Translations under genes and position numbers: made by a program | The notes under the pieces: model-generated | Database searches by the model: none | The model's input: only the letters and a program-made list of their open reading frames with translations | What the model was told of the DNA's origin: nothing | Shown: in pieces, positions 1 to 12,044 of the stretch | How the letters are laid out: each line of letters opens with the position of its first letter | Position numbering within the stretch: position 1 is the first letter of the stretch | Assembly (NCBI GenBank): GCA_027627225.1 | Contig: CM051030.1 | Location: forward strand, 6,544,501-6,608,500 | DNA: 64,000 bases | Reading direction: 5' to 3' | Source of the DNA: Congeria kusceri | Taxonomy: Eukaryota; Mollusca; Bivalvia; Myida; Dreissenidae

Positions 1-33
1 AAAATTATGATTTGTGAAATAATGATCTTACAG
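1..33. repeat. Fragment of the 6703-7867 element family
   Basis: The first 33 bases match the right terminus of the element that ends at 7867 (TATGATTTGTGAAA followed by ATGATCYTACA). The window therefore seems to begin at the right-hand end of another copy. Only the terminus is visible. Confidence 0.5.
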
Positions 34-2342
34 AGCATTAACTCGCAACTCTAAGCTACGCCCGTGCATAATCGGACAATCTGACGTATTCTGTTCAAGG
101 TTTGTGTGTGCTCGCAATGAATACCGACTACTTAATGTGTTCTTACCCTCAAATATACTTACATAGAAATATTGTCAATATTTACTGTGTGTCTTTTACT
201 TACCTAAATCGGACTTTTCGAGACGGCAACTACGTACACGTTTAATTCAATATCGTTTATTTTAATTGTGGTAAACTGTGTGAGTATATACAATATACAA
301 TGTACATGGAGTTTTTTTTATTAAATATTGCTTTGGATAGGGTAATGTACGTCAGATTATTGTGTCTTTTACGATTACTTTCTTAATTAAATAAACTATA
401 TAATTTATTAATGCAAAACGTACATATTGGAAGTACAGTTTGTTAAATGTCATTTCTGCATAAAGTGAGGCATTGGACTTATTAAACAATATTTAGTCTG
501 TTTGAAGTATAATTACTTATAAAGAGGTATAACTCAGACACATTTACCTGACACTCAAGAACTCTATAAGCGCTTGAATAGTTTCCTATAATTATACTCG
601 GTTTTGTTCGTGCACATGTTTCACGTGTGTTTTTTTTTATACATTAACTGTATTTTCAGCGGGGTTCTCTTACATCGATTGAACTCGATTAAAGTACGGA
701 AACTAACTTACTCATAGGAATGGATATATACTTAAGTAAAATAAGTTAAGCAACAACCAAGATGTAAGCAAATATAAAACGCATCTTAAAGTGAAAACGC
801 CACATTGTTTATTGGTCGTATTTAATTATAACATTGTGACGTTTATACCAAGCATGATGTTGATATTCACTAGTGAACTGTCTTTAAAGAGAAGGACCAG
901 TACTATAAAGACTATTTATTAAACGGTGACTCAATGAAATATATCAAGTTATATTTTTTTGTTGCAAAACTTATTTTACTTAGTATATATCCACACATAA
1001 AGGTCAGTTTCAGGTTAGTGTGTCCGAGTTACATGATCTTTTTTTCCGAAATAAATAGTATTTATTTCCTCGCGCATCTGATATTAGTACATACCGGACA
1101 TAATATTTCTTTAATGTACTGCACATTATATGTTTATTATTACAGAACGACAGTTTTTCTTATACTAGAATGTACATTATGGGGAAAATACGACGAAAAA
1201 CATGCTCAAAGTTAACTAAATTCATGCATGCTTTATAGACCCTAGACGGAAATGGCACGGATCAAGATATACTGAAACAACGAAAATGTCGAGGTAACAC
1301 TTTGATTTACTTACTGCGTCTTGTATTTAATATGTTGCTGATTTTATTTCAATTACATCAACTATTATTGTAAGGATACAAACATACCCAGCCGTTGCTT
1401 TAAGTACTCGAACCTGGATATAAGAATTATCATTATAATAAGGCCCAAAAAACCCTCTGTGTTTCGGGCAACCCGACTCTACTTAGCGAAAAGAAAAGTG
1501 ACAATTATGTTTTTAGCGTCGATTGTTTTCCGTGAAACCCTTATTCGTCAGATTTGAGATAATTTTCTTTCTTTTTTTTTTAACAGTAATGTGTATTTAA
1601 AAAAAAGATTTAAAAAAAACACAGCAACACTAAATCCCCGACCCTACCAAACTTATTTGAGTCCGTTGCTCGAAACACACAATTTATTTTTATTTTTTGG
1701 GGGCCTAAACGCATCACCACTTATTAATACAATTTCCATAAGTTTTAAATATATTCTAAGAAAACTTAATCCACACGACGATATATACATAAATGTATCA
1801 TGGAACTCTGTATCTGTATTTCTCGGTCCGTTTTAATAATATACATATAAATAAATGTTACACTTACAGAGGCGAGTTATTATTAATGCAGTCTGTCACT
1901 ATCCTTGTATCGAGTCCGTAACCTTTCAATTTCTAACACATATTTAACATTTTCGCTTGGATTTTATAATATTCTAAGATTTAGTCAAAATTGTCTTCAA
2001 ATTTAAGAAATGTCTTTGGGTAAGTTTTATAAAATGTCTTAGAAAAAATTGTGTGTGTTATTTTTACTATTTTAATTCCGTGATATTTAGAATGTTTTCT
2101 TGAACAAGTATTACTTTATTTTCATAGACAAATTTTTTTCTTAGAAAAACAAACAAACAATCTGAGCTAAAATTAAGATAAATAAAATTCTTTAGCTTGA
2201 TTTTTTAGAACGCTTCAGAATACGGACGCTGTCCAAAGTGATCTACGCTAGTTTAACACGTTGGTCATTTCAGTTTAAAACCTGTTTTCTTATACTGTTC
2301 TTCTAAGTCTATATTTGCTAACCCACAGGGAGGAGAAGGGGA
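34..2342. other. AT-rich stretch, no gene recognised
   Basis: No open frame here has coding character or a recognisable domain. The longest frames (934-1215, 1591-1836) are AT-driven and low in complexity. No tandem array or terminal repeat was seen. Confidence 0.5.
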
Positions 2343-2355
2343 CTACCCCGCAGAG

Positions 2356-3057
2356 GTAACACCGTGTGAACACGTGCTGTTTAATTCACCGTGTGAACAC
2401 GTGCTGATGAATTCACCGTGTAACACCGTGTGAACACGTGCTGATGATTCACCGTGTGAATATGCACTGCTGAATTTACCGTGTAACACCATGTGAATAC
2501 GTGTTCATGAATTCACAGTGTAACACCGTGTGAATATGCACTGCTGAATTCACCGTGTAGCACCATGTGAATACGTGCTCATGATTCACCGTGTAACACC
2601 ATGTGAATACCTGCTGCTCAATTCACTGTGTAACACCGTGTGAATACGTGCCGCTGGATTCAATGTGTGGATACGTGCCGGTGAATTCACCGTGTAACAC
2701 CGTGTGAATACGTGTCGCTGGATTCACCGTGTAACACCATGTAAATACGTGCTGATGAATGCACCGTGTAACACCGTGTGAATACACGCTGATGAATTCA
2801 CCGTGTAACACCGTGTGAATACGCACTGATGAATTCACCGTGTAACACCGTGTGAATACGCACTAATGAATTCACTGTGTGACACAATGTGAATACGCAC
2901 TGATGAATTCACCGCGTAACACTGTGTGAACACGCGCTAATGAATTCACCGTGTAACACCGTGTGAATACGTGCTGATGAATTCACCGTGTAAACCCGTG
3001 TGAACACGCGCTGATGAAATCACCGTGTAACACCGTGTGAACACGTTCTGATGAATT
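2356..3057. repeat. 37-bp minisatellite, about 19 units
   Basis: A 37-bp unit is repeated in tandem, with core words ATTCACCGTG, TAACACCGTGTGAA and CTGATGA. Most units carry a GAATTC site. Units diverge by a few point changes (GTGAATACGTGCTG against GTGAACACGCGCTG) and some are shortened. The minus-strand open frame across 2623-2838 is just the repeat read as protein. Confidence 0.93.
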
Positions 3058-3587
3058 TTATACTGGATCACGTGACTTCGGCTCGCAAATTACGTTAAAA
3101 AGTACAGTATTCAAATAATTTTACAGTTTATTAACTGAGCGATGGAGTTTTCAGTCGCGTAAGTCACGTCTAAAATCGTCGTCTTTCGTTCAGTCGTTAC
3201 TATTTTTTAAAAACGCCTTCTATATTACATGTACGCCGTATAAGTCACGTGAACTTCCCTCGGAGTGCTGCAGTGGTGTGTTTGGCAATTATTGCTGTGG
3301 TGTGTTAGGGAACGCGTGCTTGGACCATACTTAAAAGGATTCTTTAGTCATGTTAAGTTGAAAACAAAACTCAAAATAAGAATTTGTGTTGAAACAGTAA
3401 CACTATGCCGTGGAACATGTGCATGGCATATACTAAATATTAATACACTTGAATAATATTACATATGATGTGTCAAAATATTCAAACAGTGCATTTCTTC
3501 ATTCCTTCGACGGAATAACCAAATATGTATGTGTGAGAAATTTAAGATTGTTCTTAATGTTTACTAACATTCTATATAAATACCAAC

Positions 3588-3846
3588 CCAGGGCCCATAT
3601 CCACAAAGCTCCTTAGTGAAAACTTACGTAAATTTGTTAAAATAATAACAGTGCTTAAGTCAGTTACTGTTTCATTTCATATGTATTTTGTATTTAATTG
3701 TTTTATTCTGGTAGAGAATTTACAGATGCTTCTTATTTGTCCATATTTCGAATATAAATTATTAATTTGAACATTGAAAATGTAATTTGAATGTTTCACT
3801 TAAGTAGAAGTTAAGTAAATATTCTCGTGGATATGGCCCATGGCCC
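3588..3846. mobile_element. MITE, GGCCC(G/A)TATYCAC-ended family, copy 1
   Basis: The left end reads CCCAGGGCCCATATCCACAA followed by a CTCCTTAG block. The right end is its inverse (TAAGTAAAT..CTCGTGGATATGGCCC). Two further elements with the same terminal words lie at 45549-45815 and 62821-63546. A short, non-coding, palindromic-ended element of this kind is a classic non-autonomous DNA transposon. The exact target duplication was not resolved. Confidence 0.6.
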
Positions 3847-3971
3847 ATTGTCTATGAACATTCTTTAGCTTAATTTTAGTCTTAGTCTTAAATATAAGCC
3901 AATGACAGTCAAAGTTTACCGGTACATGTTATAGGCGATTTCATTGGTCAACATTTTCAGTCGAGATTAAT

Positions 3972-4712
3972 GTACCTATCAATATATGTCCCCAAGGGGG
4001 GGGGGGGGGGGGCGGCGGGCAATCCCAGGGGAATTTGACTTATTGTATTTTGGGGGATCTAATTTCCCACCATAGAGCAAAGCATTTTTGTACAAATCCC
4101 CTCAATTGGGGATGCTTAATTGGTGTATATAATGGCCCAGGGGCCAATATTACCGGGATCTAAAATCCGAATGTCGGGAATTGCTTTCATTCTAAAGTCC
4201 CGTATATGCCCGCTACTCCCCAATTTGAAACGCAGAGTGATTCCGGGTCCCGGGAAATATACTTTGGTCAAATTTTAGATCCCGGTAATATTGCCCCCCC
4301 CCCCCGGGCCACTTGATGCACTTGAAGCATATCCCACTGTGGGGATTTAGACAAAAATGCTTGGCTCTAGAGTGGGGAATTGGACCACCACCGACCCCCC
4401 CCCCAAAAAAAAAAAAATAAAAAAATTACTTAATAATAAATAAAAAAATAAAAATAAATAAATAAAATAAAAATCAAATAACATAAAATAAATAAATATA
4501 AAATTAGTATAATTCCACTGGGTCAGTCCGCCGATTTATACAAAAATGCTTGGCTCTATGGTGGGGAATTGGACCACCGCCGACAACCCCCCCCCCCCCC
4601 CGAAAAAAAAAATAAAATAAATAAATATAAAATTAGTCTAATTTCCCTGGGTCAGTCCGCCGCCCCCCTCCCCCCCTTTCCTCAGTCCTGGGGGAAAGTA
4701 TTGATAGGTGCA
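3972..4712. mobile_element. MITE with G/C-run core, CCTATCAATAT-ended, copy 1
   Basis: The ends are TACCTATCAATAT and ATTGATAGGTGCA, flanked by TAAT on both sides, a possible 4-bp target duplication. The interior holds a long G run after 3997, C runs near 4296, 4395 and 4586, and an internal duplication: the block 'tgcttggctcta..gtggggaattgga' occurs at about 4360 and 4547, each time followed by a C run and an AT-rich tail. Copies 2 and 3 are at 19266-19583 and 23089-23376. Confidence 0.65.
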
Positions 4713-5074
4713 TAATATAAATACATCGGATTTTGATATGAGCTCCAAGCAAGTTAAATTACTGTGTTGAGGGTTGGATTAAGAAGATCGGATTATGTCA
4801 AGCGCTGGCACTAACATTGCTGCAATTTACTCGCACCTGACCGGACTTGCGATGGTCGTCTGCTAATAAAATTAATTTTCAGGTTACCGTACATGTACCA
4901 TGTGAAAATGTATATTTGATACATGGATAGCTTTTCTGTTATGTTTGCTCTTTAATATATGTCAAGCTTTTTATTACATTTCGTGCTGTGACCCCATGGT
5001 TAGTTACAACCTCCGTTGGTTCCAAGCATAGCTCAAATTACTCTTACTTTCCACTTAATATAACGCAAATTCTA
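4713..5074. other. Intergenic, nothing recognised
   Basis: AT-rich sequence without a credible open frame, array or terminal repeat. Confidence 0.4.
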
Positions 5075-5099
5075 ACATGATACTCACTAATTTTTATAT

Positions 5100-5405
5100 A
5101 GGCAAAGAACAAAATTATCGTTGTTTAACTATTCAATAAACAACGCAAAAGTAGTCCCGATTCTGAACGGAGCTTAGTAAATAGTTGTTCCAATTACAAG
5201 TGCAAAAATATATGTCAAATCATGTTGGAATCGAAATAATTTTCGCATTATCGTTTTTTATCGGCCAATAAACAACTCTTTGTCGTTCTGATGCGTGGTT
5301 ATTAAACAACTCGGGCTAACGCCCTCGTGGTTTAATTCCTACGCATCACAACTCCGAATCGTTGTTTATTGGCCGATAATCAACGATAAATCCACAATTA
5401 TTTTT
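5100..5405. mobile_element. Hairpin MITE family D, copy 1
   Basis: This copy shows the family layout: a GTCCCGATTCTGAACGGAGC block, then GCATTATCG..TATCGGCCAATAAACAAC. A perfect-looking hairpin follows, GATGCGTGG..TTAAAC..CTCGGGC against GCCCTCG..GTTTAAT..ACGCATC, and then the inverse GTTTATTGGCCGATAA. About ten related copies occur in this window, all non-coding. Confidence 0.7.
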
Positions 5406-6694
5406 TAAATAAATAAAAGCGACCTTTGTACCCATTCAAACTACTGCTGCGAGTTGAAATATTACCACGTATTTTACTTTAAGATTTTTGTCGGATTAAA
5501 TCAAGCGCTTCCCTGCCTGGCACCTTGTGCCGCTAACATTTCTTTTATTTACCTGCACGAACTAGGCCTGACCCGACTGACATTTGTCGTCTGCTAAGCG
5601 GATTAACTCATAATGGCAATTAGGCCAACATGTAAAAATGTGTCCGACCTGTATGCATGAGTCAATGTTTATGTATTAGATAAACTTGTAAGATGAACAC
5701 TCCGTACTTTTATAAGAATAACACCAAATGGACACATTTTCATTCATTCTCGCAATTATTGCTTACATTGTTAGTCTTAGTTCAGTTTGCCTGACAAATT
5801 CATGTGATATATAATTATGTTTACGTGAATTATTTAGGTTGTTCTGGTGTCACTGATGAAAAACACGGGGCAGTTTGGTTGTTTTTTTTGTACGGACATT
5901 AAATTATATAAATTAAATATATCTTTAAAAAATAATGAGTTTACTATTTTGTCAATTCCGTCAGGCACATAAACTTTAAAATTTGATTTATAATTGTGGA
6001 AAAAGTCAACAACAACACGTAAAATCAGTGAATGCATAAATTAGCTAGTTCAATTTCCAAATTGTCACGACTTATACAAGTCATCACGTTTTGAAATGAG
6101 TTGTGACTTCATATTTCTCTCCGTTGTTGGAAGGTAAAATTGTTTCTGAATCGCACTACATTGTCCGAATTTTAAAAACAGTGTCTAAAATTGTCATAAA
6201 CCATATAAAACCAACTCACCTTCTATCACTGTTTACTTTTTCCTACTACTTTCTGTCATTAGCGCCACCTCGGAAGTATAATTGGCTCTTTCTCCAGTGC
6301 ATCTCCAACAAGAGGAGGCGCCAGTGATTACAGCCCGTGTACTAAACCCAATACATGTATTGCATCCCACATAAATGTGTGCATCACTCGTTAGTATTGT
6401 TTTTACATGAATATTGGATATAAAGAATAAAGTTGTCTGAGATAATTTAGATCTACGGAAATCAAAATTTTAATGTAACATGTAGGTGTAAAACACAGCG
6501 TTCAGGATAATCGATTCAGATGCTTTCGAATCAAGTAACCGTCACCAGAAACCAATAGTTAGTTCAGAATACCTTATTTGAGTTTCAAAAACAGTTCAGT
6601 GTATCAAAACATAATCCTTAGTTTAATGTTTAACTTAAAGTATCATTTTAAAATTACTTCTAATGTGTTAATATAGTTGTGATTGCAAAATAGG
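5406..6694. other. Intergenic, nothing recognised
   Basis: AT-rich. The small open frames on both strands (5834-6037, 6103-6327) have no recognisable domain and no compositional shift from the surrounding DNA. Confidence 0.4.
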
Positions 6695-6978
6695 CAAGCC
6701 ACGTAGGACCATATTTTTCACAAATAATATTTTTCACACGTGTGAAAAATAGGATCTCATTTTTCTCAGGGGTGAAAAATAGGATCTAATTCTTTACACC
6801 TCGCAATCTCATTCTTCACATTTTCTGTGAAATTTGTGATCGAGTCCAGTTTTTGATAAGCACTCAAATCATATTCTTTACACATGAAAAAAAGTGTTCA
6901 AATAAAAAAAAAGGGAATTCGTTACAACATAATCCTATTTTTCACACTGTATGTGCCCGAAAAATAAGGGTGTGATTT

Positions 6979-7213
6979 ACGGTACGGTACGGTATGCATG
7001 GTATGGTACGATATGGTGCGGCATGGCATGGCATGGTATTTATGGTATGGTTTGTAATGCTATGGTATGGAAAGGTACGGTACGGTTAGGTACGGTGCGG
7101 TACGGTACGGTTAGGTACGGTGCGGTTAGGTACGGTACGGTTAGGTACGGTACGGTAGGTTAGGTACGGTACGGTTAAATACGGTTAGGTACGGCACGGT
7201 ACGATACTGTACT
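6979..7213. repeat. GGTACGGTAC / GGTTAGGTAC simple array
   Basis: Degenerate 5- to 10-bp repeats of GGTAC, GGTTA and GGTGC. The plus-strand open frame across it is the array read as protein. Confidence 0.9.
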
Positions 7214-7524
7214 GTCCAAACGTACGTACCAACATGTGCGGGGGTTCTAATTTAAGGTCAATATATTAGCGTCCATGTATACGTATATTCTAGTTCGGGC
7301 GGACATATGCATGGTTATTTTGGTTTTAATAATCCAAAATAGGACGTTTATTTGTACTAACGTTCGGATGCGTACATTTGTTAATATCCCAATAAAATAG
7401 TGTACGTTCGTATGGACGTTCGCGAGTATGCAGTATATACCTTAATTAGACCGTACAAACGTATTGACTAACGATTAAGCGCATGCATACATTAGTATAT
7501 AGCTCCTAAACAGTGCTTAGTTTC

Positions 7525-7672
7525 TCATAGTGATGACAACACTGATGATGGCGTTAACTATAATGATAATAATGGTGATGACGAGAAAAATTGATGACGA
7601 TGATGATGACGACGACGACGACGATGATGATGATGATGATGATGATGATAATAATATTAATGGTGATGATTA
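7525..7672. repeat. GAT/GAC trinucleotide repeat
   Basis: Runs of GATGATGAC and GACGACGAC. They give a poly-Asp frame at 7530-7811, which I regard as non-coding. Confidence 0.85.
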
Positions 7673-7999
7673 CTGTATAATTATGCTCCAAATAATAATT
7701 TCATCGATTGTCGCGATACAATTTCACCATAAAATATGTGAAAATTGTGAACCGTACGCATACCCCTTTTTGGCCAATCACATTCTGCACATTTACAAAT
7801 GTGACAAATGAGATCCTGTTTTTCACAGGCGTGTGAAAAATATGATTTGTGAAAAATATGATCCTACAAAGCCACAATACGTACAATTGGATATAATTAT
7901 AAACAGTAAACGTTATTATATATAATTATTATATCTGTGACTATGGCCGGGACAATACACCCAAATTCAAAATACCCGTATGTTGTTGTTTGCAGGAAA

Positions 8000-8974
8000 A
8001 TGGAGCGCGAGATGCGTCTCGGCATGATGACGTCACGGCGGGCCATCATGGAGCGGGAGCGGGCCATGGACGCCGCGCGTAACCCGGGCGTCAGTCGGTT
8101 CGGAGACTGCCTGATTAGCGTCAACTCCAAAGGCGATAAAATGCTGACGTCGCACTTGCGTCGGTTGAACTCTGAGATCCGACGGATGGAGATTCAGCTA
8201 AACAGCAAAATGAAACATTTTGTGAAAACTAGCGCCGTTTTAAACCATGAACCACTGATATTAGTAGAGCGTCCCGCCTCCCCGGAAGCCGTAAAGCGCG
8301 CTGCAGTGATGTCGCTTGAAAAGGACGCGCACGGTTACCCGAGTGCCGGCGACGACGATAAACCTAGTTACATGCGGCAGCTGCGGTCGAAAGCTAGGAC
8401 TCCTTCGACGTTGACGACAATCGACGCGTTTACGGTGAAAACGCGGAAGAAGAAAAACGTCTGGGAAGAGGCGACAGACGAGAAACCTCAGTTCCAAAGT
8501 ACCGTCCGTCCGTACGCGAAGCTGACACAGCGCGAAGTGTCCGATCTACAGAAAGGGTATGAATTCCATAAACCGAAATTAGAAAACAGCGGTCTTTCCG
8601 ATAGTGAGGACGCGCCAGCTAAGAAGCTTCCGACGCCGAAGAAAAAGGTTAAAGTGGTTTCTAGTGACGAAAGTGACCTTAGCGATTTTGACGACGTCGC
8701 CACGCCGTTTATAACGCAAATGGCGCAAATACGGCACAAGAAAGGCGGCGTCCGACAAGAACGGACAATAGCGGAGATCAGTTTGACACAGAAGTCGCCG
8801 GAAGCGCGCTCTTCTGTTGAACCGATACGTGCAGACGATAATTCCGTTAACATTGAAAAGAGTGTCCGGTTCAAATCGCCGCTTCTCAGCTCGGCGCCGA
8901 CCAGTAGAACAAAGAAAGTTACGAAAAGGACGAAAACTATGGAAACGTTTTACCTTGTTAAGCAACAGTGTTAA
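8000..8974 (+). CDS. Charged, disordered protein of unknown function
   Basis: An open frame of 324 codons starts at ATG 8000 and stops at TAA 8972-8974. The ATG lies 5 bases after TGTTGTTGTTTGCAG, a strong 3' splice site ending at 7995, so the gene probably has an upstream exon. An unspliced alternative would start at 7937. The frame is GC- and CpG-rich compared with the AT-rich flanks, and its codons are varied rather than repetitive, which supports real coding. The N-terminal 75 residues are Met/Arg-rich and probably helical (motifs RRAIMERERAMDAARNPG and LRRLNSEIRRMEIQLNSK). The remainder is low-complexity: basic clusters (KTRKKKNVWEE, PTPKKKVKVV) alternate with acidic-serine tracts of casein-kinase-2 type (SDSEDAP, SSDESDLSDFDD). 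Nuclear localisation is an inference from the basic motifs. No known family was recognised. Confidence 0.65.
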   Translation: MEREMRLGMMTSRRAIMERERAMDAARNPGVSRFGDCLISVNSKGDKMLTSHLRRLNSEIRRMEIQLNSKMKHFVKTSAVLNHEPLILVERPASPEAVKRAAVMSLEKDAHGYPSAGDDDKPSYMRQLRSKARTPSTLTTIDAFTVKTRKKKNVWEEATDEKPQFQSTVRPYAKLTQREVSDLQKGYEFHKPKLENSGLSDSEDAPAKKLPTPKKKVKVVSSDESDLSDFDDVATPFITQMAQIRHKKGGVRQERTIAEISLTQKSPEARSSVEPIRADDNSVNIEKSVRFKSPLLSSAPTSRTKKVTKRTKTMETFYLVKQQC

Positions 8975-8996
8975 CGTCATGTTTGTTGTCTTTTTA

Positions 8997-10020
8997 ACGG
9001 ACATGCTCACAGATTGGTAAATTTTTGACAATTTTTATTTTTTGTCATGGATTCCAAAAAGAAAAATACTTTATATACTGAACCAAAAACAAACTTTCGC
9101 TAAGTTTGAATATAGATACTTTTTTAACGTGTGAATAGATTTCACTGAAATCGTCTGTTGCTTGTGCAAATTTGACTTATAAAGCTACTGGGATTAACTG
9201 GTCGATTTTGCAAAGGAGGACTATTTAACAATAACCACGTACATGTATTTATGTGAGTACATCTAGCTCTTACGTGACAATTTGGCATGTGCCTTACGAA
9301 AGTTTCTTTTTGGGTTCAGAATATATAAACAAGCGATATAACACTACTGACAAAGAAATATATTGGAAATATAGCAATCTCATTAAAATCATCCCCAGTA
9401 TGCGCTACTACATTATCCGCTGACTGGATCTGATGACTTCGCATTAGGGTTCACGTTCAGATGACCTTTTTAGGAACCAAACAAACTGTTCAAAATCTTG
9501 AGGTATAACTTCATATATAAACCACAAACACTATGCACGAAATTAACGTGAACTTTGGATGTTTACTCGCCTAATTAGGTACCACTATATCCATTGTTAT
9601 CCCCGTGAAAATTAACTGTAAATGATTTATTCCCGAGGATCAGCTGGAAATACACCACTTTTCAAAAACCGTGGCCAAACATTGCCGTGCAAAAGGCAAT
9701 TTCATTGGGCGCAGCAGGGCTGATGTTTTATTGTTCGGAATGTCATTTGAACGTGACCTGTGTTATACGATGTCTTCAGATCCTAACAATGTTAGGATTT
9801 GATTTTAATTAGATTGGGAAATATAGTGTCGTTTATGAGAAATAATTAATTGAAATGGATAAAAGTATAAAGCGTTTGTAACGCTTTTCATCGGATTTTT
9901 GGAAAACACGCATAGTACTTACATAGCGTTAAAATTCACTAAGTATATTCTAAGTAAGTTTTTGATCCGGGCGGTCGTAGGTTCGAGTCCCGGCGAAGGC
10001 AAATCCTTAAATGATTAAAA
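8997..10020 (+). mobile_element. SINE-like element with tRNA-type box, family E copy 1
   Basis: Family E shows the block CACAGATTGGYAAATT..GACAATTTT..TGTCAYRGATTCCAAAAAGAAAA, starting 23 bases after the stop codon of the preceding gene. Further on come CGTTTGTAACGCTTTTCATCGG and GGAAAACACG. A tRNA B-box-like GGTTCGAGTCCCGGC lies at about 9980. Two related copies are at 17515-18120 and 53225-53590. The left boundary and internal deletions are uncertain. If the preceding gene is transcribed here, this element forms its 3' UTR. Confidence 0.45.
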
Positions 10021-10403
10021 ACTCGAAAATCTGTAAACATGTCCCTTAAAATATACTAGTATTTGAGTTGGTTTCACGTCACTGAGGTGTATTGTCCTTG
10101 ACCTCATTTACTTAATACAATTAATGTTTGAAAATTTACTATGTGACAGGACTAATCAAACAATACCGTTACTTTATATTTGATATTGTAGGTAAAAATG
10201 TAATTTTTAAATTGGGTCGATTTTTAATTATGTAGTAATAGGTTGTTCTTAAAACTACATTAAAGTGCATTACTAACTCTCTCTGTGTATATTGATCATG
10301 AGCCATTTGTGTTTAATCTTTTATTACAACGTTGAAAACTGTACATCTTCAAAACAATAGTGATTATATATATTACATCGTGTCGTTTTTGCTATTGCTT
10401 ATA

Positions 10404-10413
10404 ACAATGATGA

Positions 10414-10445
<32 letters not shown>

Positions 10446-10548
10446 ATGATTAATGATGATTATTACGACTACGATTACGACGATGATAATGGTGATGATT
10501 AAGGTGATTACAACGACGACAACGACGATGATGATGGTGTTGATGATA

Positions 10549-10581
<33 letters not shown>

Positions 10582-10719
10582 ATGATGATAACGATGATGA
10601 TGGTGGTGGTGGTGGTGGTGGTGGTGGTGGTGGTGGTGGTGGTGATGATGATATGATGATATGATGATATGATGAATAGAGTGATGATGGAGGTGATGAT
10701 GACGATGAAGACGACGATA

Positions 10720-10755
<36 letters not shown>

Positions 10756-10756
10756 C
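10404..10756. repeat. GAT/GGT trinucleotide microsatellite
   Basis: About 350 bp of GAT, GGT and GAC triplets. All six frames are open over parts of it (poly-His, poly-Met, poly-Ile and similar); none is coding. Confidence 0.93.
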
Positions 10757-10884
10757 CGACGAAATACTGGTGCTTGTCGGTGGTTGTGATGATGATGAAA
10801 AAGATCGCTTGCCTCGGACAAGAAAATGTCTGTTTTTGGAGAACATATACGAAGAACTCAATGTCAGAAGTGGTTTCGATCACT

Positions 10885-11635
10885 CAAGCAGGCTAAATGT
10901 TTGGCGCCATTCAGTTCACCTTACGCAGGTTGAATGTTTGGCGCCATTCAGTTCACCGTACGTTAAATGTTTGGTGCCATTCAGTTCATCGTACGCAGGC
11001 TAAATGTTTGGCGCCATTCTGTTCATTGTGCGCAGGCTAAATGTTTGGCGCCGTTCAGTTCATCATACACAGGCTAAATGTTTGGCGCCACTCAGTTCCC
11101 CGTACCCTGGCTAAATGTTAGGCGCCACTCAGTTCACCGTACCCTGGCTGAATGTTTGGCGCCATTCAGTTCACCGTACCCTGGCTGAATGTTTGGCGCC
11201 ATTCAGTTCACCGTACCCTGGCTGAATGTTAGGCGCAATTCAGTTTACCGTACGCAGGCTAAGTGTTTGGCGCCATTCAGTTCACCGTACCCTGGCTGAA
11301 TATTTGGCGCCACTCAGTTCACCGTACCCTGGCTGAATGTTTGGCGCCATTCAGTTAACCTTTCCTGGCTAAATGTTTGGCGCCATTCCGTTCATCCTAC
11401 ACAGGCTAAATGTTTAGCGCCATTCAGTTCACCGTACCCTGGTTGAATGTTTGGCGCCACTCTGTTCACCGTACAGTTCACTGTACCGTGGCTAAATGTT
11501 TGGCGCCATTCAGTTTACCGTACGCAGGCTAAATGTTTGGCGCCATTCCGTTCATCGTACACAGGCTAAATGTTTGGCGCCATTCAGTTTACCGTACCCA
11601 GGCTAAATGTTTGGCGCCATTCAGTTCACCGTACA
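10885..11635. repeat. 37-bp minisatellite, about 20 units
   Basis: The unit contains GGCTAAATGTTTGGCGCCAT and TCAGTTCACCGTAC and has a 37-bp period. Every unit has the palindrome TTGGCGCCA, or TAGGCGCC in a few. One local irregularity at about 11470 duplicates GTTCACCGTACA. Confidence 0.93.
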
Positions 11636-12044
11636 CATTAAGTTTCTTTCACACATACTTCAAACGCAATTCACCATTCATCGAAGTCATTTTCATTCAT
11701 CATATTGCACTCACGAATCCTGAGGCCAGAGTTTGTTTTTGTCTAGTTTCTCGGGTCCGCCGACCCGATTATTTTTGAAATGCAAATTAATGGAAACCAA
11801 TATAAAAAATATATACCCAAAATTGATAAAAATAATTAATTTAGACTGTTGTCGTATTCCTGATTAAACGTTTTCAACTAGGTTATGATGTAAAACACAG
11901 TGAAACATATATTAACTCAACGTAAATCATGTTAATTTCGTGTGCATATTTATATAACAAGCGTTGCATTTTATTATTATTATTATTATTGCCATGCGTA
12001 TTGCGAAAACAATGTGTTAATAATATCATTTTATTTTCAATTTA

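Larger units (their letters stand above)
6703..7867. mobile_element. hAT-like non-autonomous element with 60-bp inverted ends
   Basis: The left end (GTAGGACCATATTTTTCACA, continuing to about 6765) is inverted at 7805-7867 (TGTGAAAAATATGATCCTAC), giving inverted repeats of roughly 60 bp. The flanks are CAAGCCAC at 6695-6702 and AAAGCCAC at 7868-7875, a 7/8 match as expected for the 8-bp target duplication of hAT transposons. The interior has no transposase frame. It carries two simple-sequence blocks, the GGTAC array and the GAT/GAC array. The element ends about 130 bp upstream of the coding exon at 8000. Confidence 0.75.

Noticed and set aside
2356..3057. Regularly spaced repeats resembling a CRISPR array
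   Set aside because: Units are head-to-tail without unique spacers, and the genome is eukaryotic. The same holds for the 37-, 41-, 48-, 49- and 53-bp arrays.
7530..7811. Poly-Asp frame
   Set aside because: GAT/GAC repeat inside a transposon-like element.
8261..9031. Minus-strand frames of 78-150 codons opposite the 8000-8974 exon
   Set aside because: They depend on the GC-rich composition of the plus-strand gene. The plus-strand frame is longer, has a splice acceptor and a more protein-like composition.
10392..10883. Poly-His, poly-Ile and poly-Met frames
   Set aside because: Trinucleotide microsatellite; every frame is open.
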